DNA of 11,742 nt from Acanthaster planci (Eukaryota > Echinodermata > Asteroidea > Valvatida > Acanthasteridae). The DNA lies in NCBI RefSeq assembly GCF_001949145.1, contig NW_019091570.1, positions 493,777-505,518 on the forward strand. Direction: 5' to 3'. A program made the position numbers and the translations under genes. Positions within the stretch are counted from its first letter, which is position 1. The number at the start of each line of letters is the position of its first letter. The notes beneath the pieces were generated by a model that did not search any database, was not told where the DNA came from, and saw nothing but the letters and a program-made list of their open reading frames with translations. Positions 6,859 to 11,742 of this stretch are shown here, piece after piece.

Positions 6859-7267
6859 GCTAAAACAGGGTGCATAAATTTGGTGAAAATACCTGTGATG
6901 AATGACCCATTTTTACTCCTCCTGACTCTGGAACTAACAATACATGCATTTTGAAGTTGGCAACATAGAAGGCACAAAACAATGCTTCAAATAAAATTAG
7001 GGTGCTGTCAATTTTCAGTACCATTTTGTTTATCTGAACCCTGTTTTAAAAATGATGTCTATCAGGAAAAACATATTTCAAAATGATAATCTGAAACTTC
7101 TGACATAAAAGATGCACCATTAACTATATACATGTATATGTACATGTGCCGGTATATAGACCAGGGAGGAGGAATAAATGGGAAAGTATTTGGAGTGGGA
7201 TGTTAGTGATGGCAAAGGGAAAGAACAAATGTTCAAATAAAATCCCAAAACATCAAATTCAACTTAC

Positions 7268-7358
7268 AGTCTAACATCTTCATACGCAGGTACATTCTCA
7301 ATTTCAAATCCCTCATTGATTAGCTGGTCTAATACAGTGCTGTTCCCGAGGAAATGCC
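7268..7358 (-). CDS. Candidate internal coding exon, unidentified protein
   Basis: On the minus strand TTTTACTCTTCCAG precedes 7358 and GTAAGT follows 7268, both close to consensus, bounding 91 bp. Only one frame is open. It enters with two bases of a split codon, reads 29 full codons and leaves two bases. The translation contains HFLGNSTVLDQLINEGFEIE then NVPAYEDVR, with ordinary globular composition. It joins in phase to the candidate terminal exon at 6606. The protein family is not recognised; the sequence reads like a small alpha/beta enzyme C-terminus, but that is only an impression. Upstream exons were sought towards 11742 and none was convincing. Chance remains possible because an open 30-codon frame is not rare. 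Confidence 0.5.
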
Positions 7359-7511
7359 CTGGAAGAGTAAAAGATAAAGTGAATTTTTACTCACAGTTAC
7401 AGAAATGTCCCTCTGATTTTAGCTGATAAAATTGTTGAATAAAAATTGGCAGAAATGAATGACTTGAAAATGCATGTTACTCTTACATCTACATGCAACT
7501 TGGGTAAATAG

Positions 7512-7851
7512 TCATGTCCATTCTCCTGAGCCGTTAGTTTAAGACTGGCCAAGCACATATTTAATCCAGTTCATAAAATACCTTTTTAGTGAGACAGTCG
7601 AAAAAGTCAATTTATGACGAATTTCCAATGATTTTGTTCTTGAATTTTACTTTCATTTTCCCGAACACTCCCATCAATTTTCTTGTATATTCCTTTTACA
7701 AACTGTCTGACAGAATCTCCTTGTATGGACTTGGTGCGAGCATGACAAGGTGCATGAACACAGACTCTTGACCAATCAGAATCAATTAAACTGTCTCACA
7801 TTCAGGTGCCAGCGTTTGATTTATGCAGCCAGCATTATCAAATGTTAATAC
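7512..7851. repeat. Dispersed repeat, copy 1
   Basis: Diverged copy of a repeat found again at 10381-10681. Shared blocks include AAGCACATATTTA, TTTTACTTTCATTTTCC, CAGGTGCCAGC, TTATGCAGC and TCAAATGTTAATAC. This copy has about 60 extra bases near 7582-7645. GTGAGACAGT (7589-7598) is inverted at 7790-7799. It has no coding capacity and no clear target-site duplication, so it is probably a non-autonomous transposon of unknown class. Confidence 0.7.
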
Positions 7852-7859
7852 ATGGGGTC

Positions 7860-9550
7860 AAGTAGCCCATGTACAATAAGGAGACTGTCTGAGGTACCGG
7901 TATTTATGAATTACGTTTTAAAACATGTTGGGAAACTTGAGGGGCAAGGTGAAGTACAAACATGATGCCTGCAATATATGCAGGTATTAAAGTGTTTGTC
8001 AAGGAAATCCAATACGCCAATCAAGGCCAAAGTATTTCAAATTCAGCCATGATCTTGCTTTCCATGATTGTAAAACATGATAATCAACCTACAACAAGGA
8101 AAAGGTTTATGTAGGTCTACATTATACATATATTGATACAGCGAACAAATTTTGGCCTTCAGGTTTTGACCAAGTGCTTAATTGTAGGTAGTATCATAAT
8201 ATGTATTCTGCGGACAATCCATGCTGCAGAATCTCAATGGAATTACTCCCCATTTTCATGTGATAAATACTGTAACAACAATAGTCTAAAAACCACACAG
8301 AAGTAAACCAAGCTGAACCACAACACACAAAAAAATAAGGGTTTATACAGTCTACACAAACTTTATTCCCTCATGAGGATTGACTTAAATTCAGCAGGAA
8401 CAAATTCACATTTCAATTGGCTGGTTATTATTTTATACATCCACATTTCCAGCCCCCCATCACCTAAGATGATGGTAGCAGATTTTAGTAATCCTAAGAC
8501 GATTGCAGAAATATTTAATGTGCCATGAATATACACTGACAACAAATGCTGTTTCCCCCAAAAGAGATTCGTTTAAGTGGCTTAGCACACCCTTTAAGTG
8601 TCGATCACCTGTAATCACTGTCAAAGTGTAGCCTGAACAAAAGTTCCATTACAGTTCCAGGGACTGTTAAAAAGATACCTATGCAATGAATATCCACAGA
8701 ATTCCTAACCATAACAAAAGAAAAGAAAAGAAAACACACACATGATTTGTTTGAGGGAGGTGAATAAACAAACCCCAAATTCCAGTAGGGATTTAGTGTT
8801 GGAAGGGAACGTACTCCACAAAAAAAACACAACTCTCCTTCACCGATAAGCTGCAAGGTACATGTACTAGCAACTGAATCATAATGAGCTTTATTGAAAG
8901 TGATCGCTAGATCCCTGTCTTAAAAGATCTGATGAGTCTCTTTTCAAAATAGGAAAGGGGATTCCGAAGAATTAGCCCTGAGCAATATTAGCCAACTGCT
9001 AAGGGCATAAAATCTGGTTTTAGAATGTTTTCCATGAATCTCCTTACAGGGGGACACTGAACAATCCAGAACATGCACAGGACCTTAACCAAAATTGTCA
9101 AAAAAGGGTTCAAATGCGATGGCTTGTGATCCCCAGATGGGATTCAGGCTAAGGGGGTTGGGAAGCTTGTTCTCACAAAAATTTAAAAAGAATATCAAAT
9201 CTTGCAATTTGGTGCCCCTAAAGACAAATGCAAGACCCATTACGTAGGCCTGCTATGCAGCTAAAGAATTCGAAGACAACTGAAATCCTTGCTTAAAAAC
9301 CCTTGCTTGAAAAGCTATATGAGTGTGGACTGTAGAGGCATGTAACAGTTTCTGGCACTTTTGTCTGCATACTCAGACAAGAATAAAGTACAGGTATGTA
9401 TCATTTTTAAGTGCCTCTGGCCCCAAATGAATAACAGTAGGAGGAATGTCCACTATAGAGAATCCTTCTGGGCCTATGCAATGGAAGACTGGAAGACTGG
9501 CAGGGAAACCTCATAAATGGGGATTGAGCAACGCAGAGGAGCTAAGATGG
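7860..9550. other. Long AT-rich non-coding stretch
   Basis: No exon pair with matching phase was found on either strand. An AAAAG run followed by CACACACA lies at 8716-8742. A weak CCTGCA/TGCAGG hairpin is at 7968-7984. AATAAA on the minus strand occurs near 8361 and 8887, so part may be minus-strand untranslated sequence, but nothing proves it. Confidence 0.45.
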
Positions 9551-9559
9551 TGGCAAAAA

Positions 9560-9815
9560 GGTGGTCCAGTGAGACCACCAAGGTGAAGATACCACAAAAG
9601 AAAAACACAAGGAAGGATAAATGCTACCAGCCACCACAAAAAAACTAACAGATACAGCAAAAGCTTGTCCGCTCTTGACTTTTTTGGTCAAACTTTGAGA
9701 TAAATGGGTGCTTTTTAAGTCCAGGGTGGACATCCCCAAAAGTTTCCTCTCAGTTACTTTTATTACTGAGCCGCATGATTTTTTTTTTCCTGGCCAACTT
9801 CTGCCCAGGAAAAAA
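9560..9815. repeat. Cluster of perfect short hairpins
   Basis: Four stems lie in 256 bp: GGTGGTC/GACCACC (9560-9566/9573-9579), TTGAC/GTCAA (9675-9679/9687-9691), CTCAGT/ACTGAG (9749-9754/9765-9770) and TTTTTTCCTGG with its exact complement (9783-9793/9805-9815). The frames crossing it on both strands have no recognised domain. Confidence 0.65.
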
Positions 9816-9829
9816 TTCTGTGTCACTTT

Positions 9830-10380
9830 TCCCGGGGATGGAAATCCAGCATGGACAGTGGTTAAGTGGAGCACAGTGTCATGTTGCACACAGGGAAACT
9901 ACGTATGATCATTGCACATTTCACCGTGGTGTGACATGTGATGAGTGTTGTTCCTCTTTTGGTCCCAATCATGGCAGAAATTATTATTGATACAATTGCA
10001 AGTTTGTTACAAATGTACCACTTCCAGATGATAACGAAGGACGGCAACTTTGTTTCTAAGGATGTAAAAAAATTCTGAAAGGTCATGAAAACATCTTGAT
10101 AAGTCAATGCACTGCCAGCTTGGTTACCTCTCCTGGGTCTCAGTTAAATTTTCTCTTGTCAAAAGTCCAAGTGCGGACAGTGGTCACAATTGACATTTTT
10201 TCATTTCACCATGAGGTTATACTAAAAAACTTAAATGCTATGCAGAAACCTGTCAGGTGCAGAAGAAAATCCCTGCTGGGACAGCAGGTGTGGGCATTTT
10301 TGGCTTGAAAATGTTACAGAGAAATGGTAATCACCCCCTGTGAATGTTCCTATGGATAAATTAAGGAACTAAAGGAAAAA
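9830..10380. other. Non-coding stretch, nothing recognised
   Basis: Short frames occur on both strands without splice support. A small CCTGCT/AGCAGG hairpin lies at about 10272-10288. I see no RNA gene. Confidence 0.45.
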
Positions 10381-10681
10381 ATATGAGCTTGGCCAGTCTT
10401 AAATGGGTGTTTAAGACTGGCTCAGGTGAATGGATGCGACTAACGCCAGAGCCGCAGGCAAGGGCATTATCAGCATTTATTTTCATGGACTTTTAGACCA
10501 ACTAAGCACATATTTAGTTCCATTCATAAATACTATTTTACTTTCATTTTCCTGAACACCCCTGTCCATTTTATGGTTCATTTCTAGTATAAGTAGTCCA
10601 GAAGACCAATAAGAATGGAAACTTTCTCGTTTCCAGGTGCCAGCTACTCTTTATGCAGCAGGCATTGTCAAATGTTAATAC
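10381..10681. repeat. Dispersed repeat, copy 2, with inverted end
   Basis: From about 10491 the sequence follows copy 1 (7545-7851) in the same orientation. At 10388-10433, however, it carries the copy-1 start in reverse: 10388-10403 is the exact complement of 7538-7553 (16 bp), and 10419-10433 matches the complement of 7518-7532 at 14 of 15. The junction forms a perfect 12-bp stem GCCAGTCTTAAA/TTTAAGACTGGC (10392-10403/10410-10421) with a 6-nt loop. Confidence 0.7.
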
Positions 10682-10775
10682 CCTGTCACATCGTACGTTG
10701 TTGAATGGGAAAACTGTCAAACGTATTATGAATTTGTTGGTACTGGAAGGCTGGGCTCATCATGCTCATAAACAT

Positions 10776-10799
10776 GTCTTGCTGAATATTCAGCAAGAC
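10776..10799. repeat. 24-bp perfect palindrome
   Basis: GTCTTGCTGAAT is followed directly by its exact reverse complement, ending AGCAAGAC, with no loop and no mismatch. The next flanking bases do not pair. Confidence 0.9.
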
Positions 10800-10809
10800 T
10801 TGAGTAATG

Positions 10810-11240
10810 GGATATGTACTTGTGCTGAAGCCAAACCGTTGAACCAAACTAAAAATTATTGGACATGGCACTTCTGAACCGAACCAAACTGGTCGGTTTG
10901 GATGTTTAGCTTTAATGTGGCATGGTACTGATAGCACCCACAATGCACGCACGAAAACTTGATAAAAAAGCAAACATAATGAAAAATGGGTAATAAGTCA
11001 TGCCGCACCGGCGCTTGGCACAGGGCATGGCATGTACACATACATGTACTACAAATGTACTGTACACGTACAGTAAACTTGCGATGGCCCTGCATCATGC
11101 GATGGTTGTAAAAAGCACATAGTAAGAATTCAGTAATAATCAACCAAGAACACACAAGGTACGGCATTTCCACTGCCAAACAGTTCTAAATTCTCACCAC
11201 ATCCAATTGGGCTTATATATACTCAGATTTAGCATTTTGT
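10810..11240. other. Non-coding stretch with TACATGTA-type repeats
   Basis: Nothing genic is supported. Repeated GTACAT/TGTACA strings occupy about 11034-11075, and CCAAAC/GTTTGG forms a small hairpin at 10884-10901. Confidence 0.45.
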
Positions 11241-11242
11241 CT

Positions 11243-11450
11243 GCCAATCTCTGATAGCCAAGCTCTTACATTCCATATTAGGCCAATGATGTCATAAATG
11301 GCCGTTCAAAACTAATTTTGATTGGATGCTGATCACAGTCGGACTTGTGCTTGATTGAAGGCAACTCGAGAGGGAAAACTGATTTACCAGACAGGCCGAT
11401 GCAGCGCTCCAGTGCGCGACAAGATTTGGTTGGTGACGGTGGCTTAACAT
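11243..11450. promoter_or_regulatory. CCAAT/CRE-like cluster with CpG-richer block (candidate promoter)
   Basis: CCAAT occurs near 11245 and 11284, with ATTGG near 11321, and TGATGTCAT (11288-11296) resembles an ATF/CRE site. A CpG-richer block at 11397-11436 follows. A 52-codon minus frame starts at 11450 (MLSHRHQPNL...), with GTAAAT as a weak donor at about 11386. A plus frame of similar length crosses the same DNA, so the strand is undecided. It could be the 5' end of a gene or ordinary CpG-containing DNA. Confidence 0.2.
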
Positions 11451-11742
11451 GTCTTTCATTTGATCATGTTTGTTAACAGTTGTCGTGTGAATGCGTTGTA
11501 ATGGAATTTTGCCAGATCTCTAAGTTGTTCGCCAATTTTAAATAGCACAATGCCATAATCTGTAGTGAAGAATGCTGACTTGATACTAGGTTTTTCTTTG
11601 AATACATCGAAAGCCACAGTTTAGTCATTGAATATGTTTTATGAAATATAATAAAAAAACACTTAAATCTAATTTGATTTTATATCCCATTTATTTTTTG
11701 AGCATGCTCTTTTTTCTGTTTCAACCACTTCATGTCGGGGTA
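11451..11742. other. AT-rich end of window, nothing recognised
   Basis: The last 290 bases are AT-rich with A- and T-runs near 11650 and 11690. No gene, RNA or structured repeat is visible. Confidence 0.45.

Noticed and set aside
7394-7424. Possible minus-strand exon ending in GTGAGT
   Set aside because: The intron to the 7358 exon would be about 36 nt, too short for normal animal splicing.
8605-8640. Minus-strand micro-exon flanked by TTGTTCAG and GTGATC
   Set aside because: Only 24 bp, with a weak donor and no partner exon.
8914-8984. Minus-strand terminal-exon-like frame after CTTAGCAG with AATAAA downstream
   Set aside because: Only about 16 codons, no matching upstream donor; the signal combination is common in AT-rich DNA.
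9542-9908. Overlapping 115- and 66-codon frames on opposite strands
   Set aside because: They span a hairpin cluster, no family is recognised, and no splice or start context favours either.

Overview
This window looks like animal nuclear DNA, most likely from a marine invertebrate. Open frames are short and interrupted, and there are GT-AG splice-like boundaries, two terminal-inverted-repeat (TIR) DNA transposon remnants and RNA polymerase III tRNA-like relics. Palindromes such as TGTAGGCCTACA and TACATGTA recur; I associate them with echinoderm, hemichordate, amphioxus and some mollusc genomes. The taxon is an inference. There is no bacterial operon, CRISPR array, rRNA or intact tRNA, and no complete protein-coding gene.

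Layout. 45-239 is a foldback element carrying a degenerate tRNA-like sequence with good A and B boxes. 600-1115 has five perfect stem-loops. 1640-2720 is a more GC-rich tract holding a diverged 158-bp tandem duplication. 3280-4083 is an 804-bp TA-flanked, pogo/Tigger-like non-autonomous element. 4180-4594 is a 415-bp TTAA-flanked piggyBac-like MITE, 96 bp from the first. Just past it (4695-4928) is a minus-strand, coding-looking open frame ending in TGA. 5378-5450 holds a second, weaker tRNA-like relic, and 5823-5855 a CArG/GC-rich motif cluster.

The best genic signal is on the minus strand. A 91-bp candidate exon (7358-7268) has good acceptor and donor sites. It is phase-compatible with a candidate terminal exon (6606-6561) that has a strong polypyrimidine acceptor and a stop. 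I cannot name the protein. The intron between them contains a 59-bp hairpin built from telomere-like TTAGGG sequence with TTAA at both ends.

The right half is mostly AT-rich non-coding DNA. It holds two diverged copies of one dispersed repeat (about 7512-7851 and 10381-10681), a second hairpin cluster (9560-9815) and a 24-bp perfect palindrome (10776-10799). The window ends in a CCAAT-rich stretch followed by a small CpG-richer block.

I see no cooperating gene system. The most unusual property is the density of perfect inverted repeats at several scales. Some are transposon ends, one is tRNA-derived, and many are unexplained.
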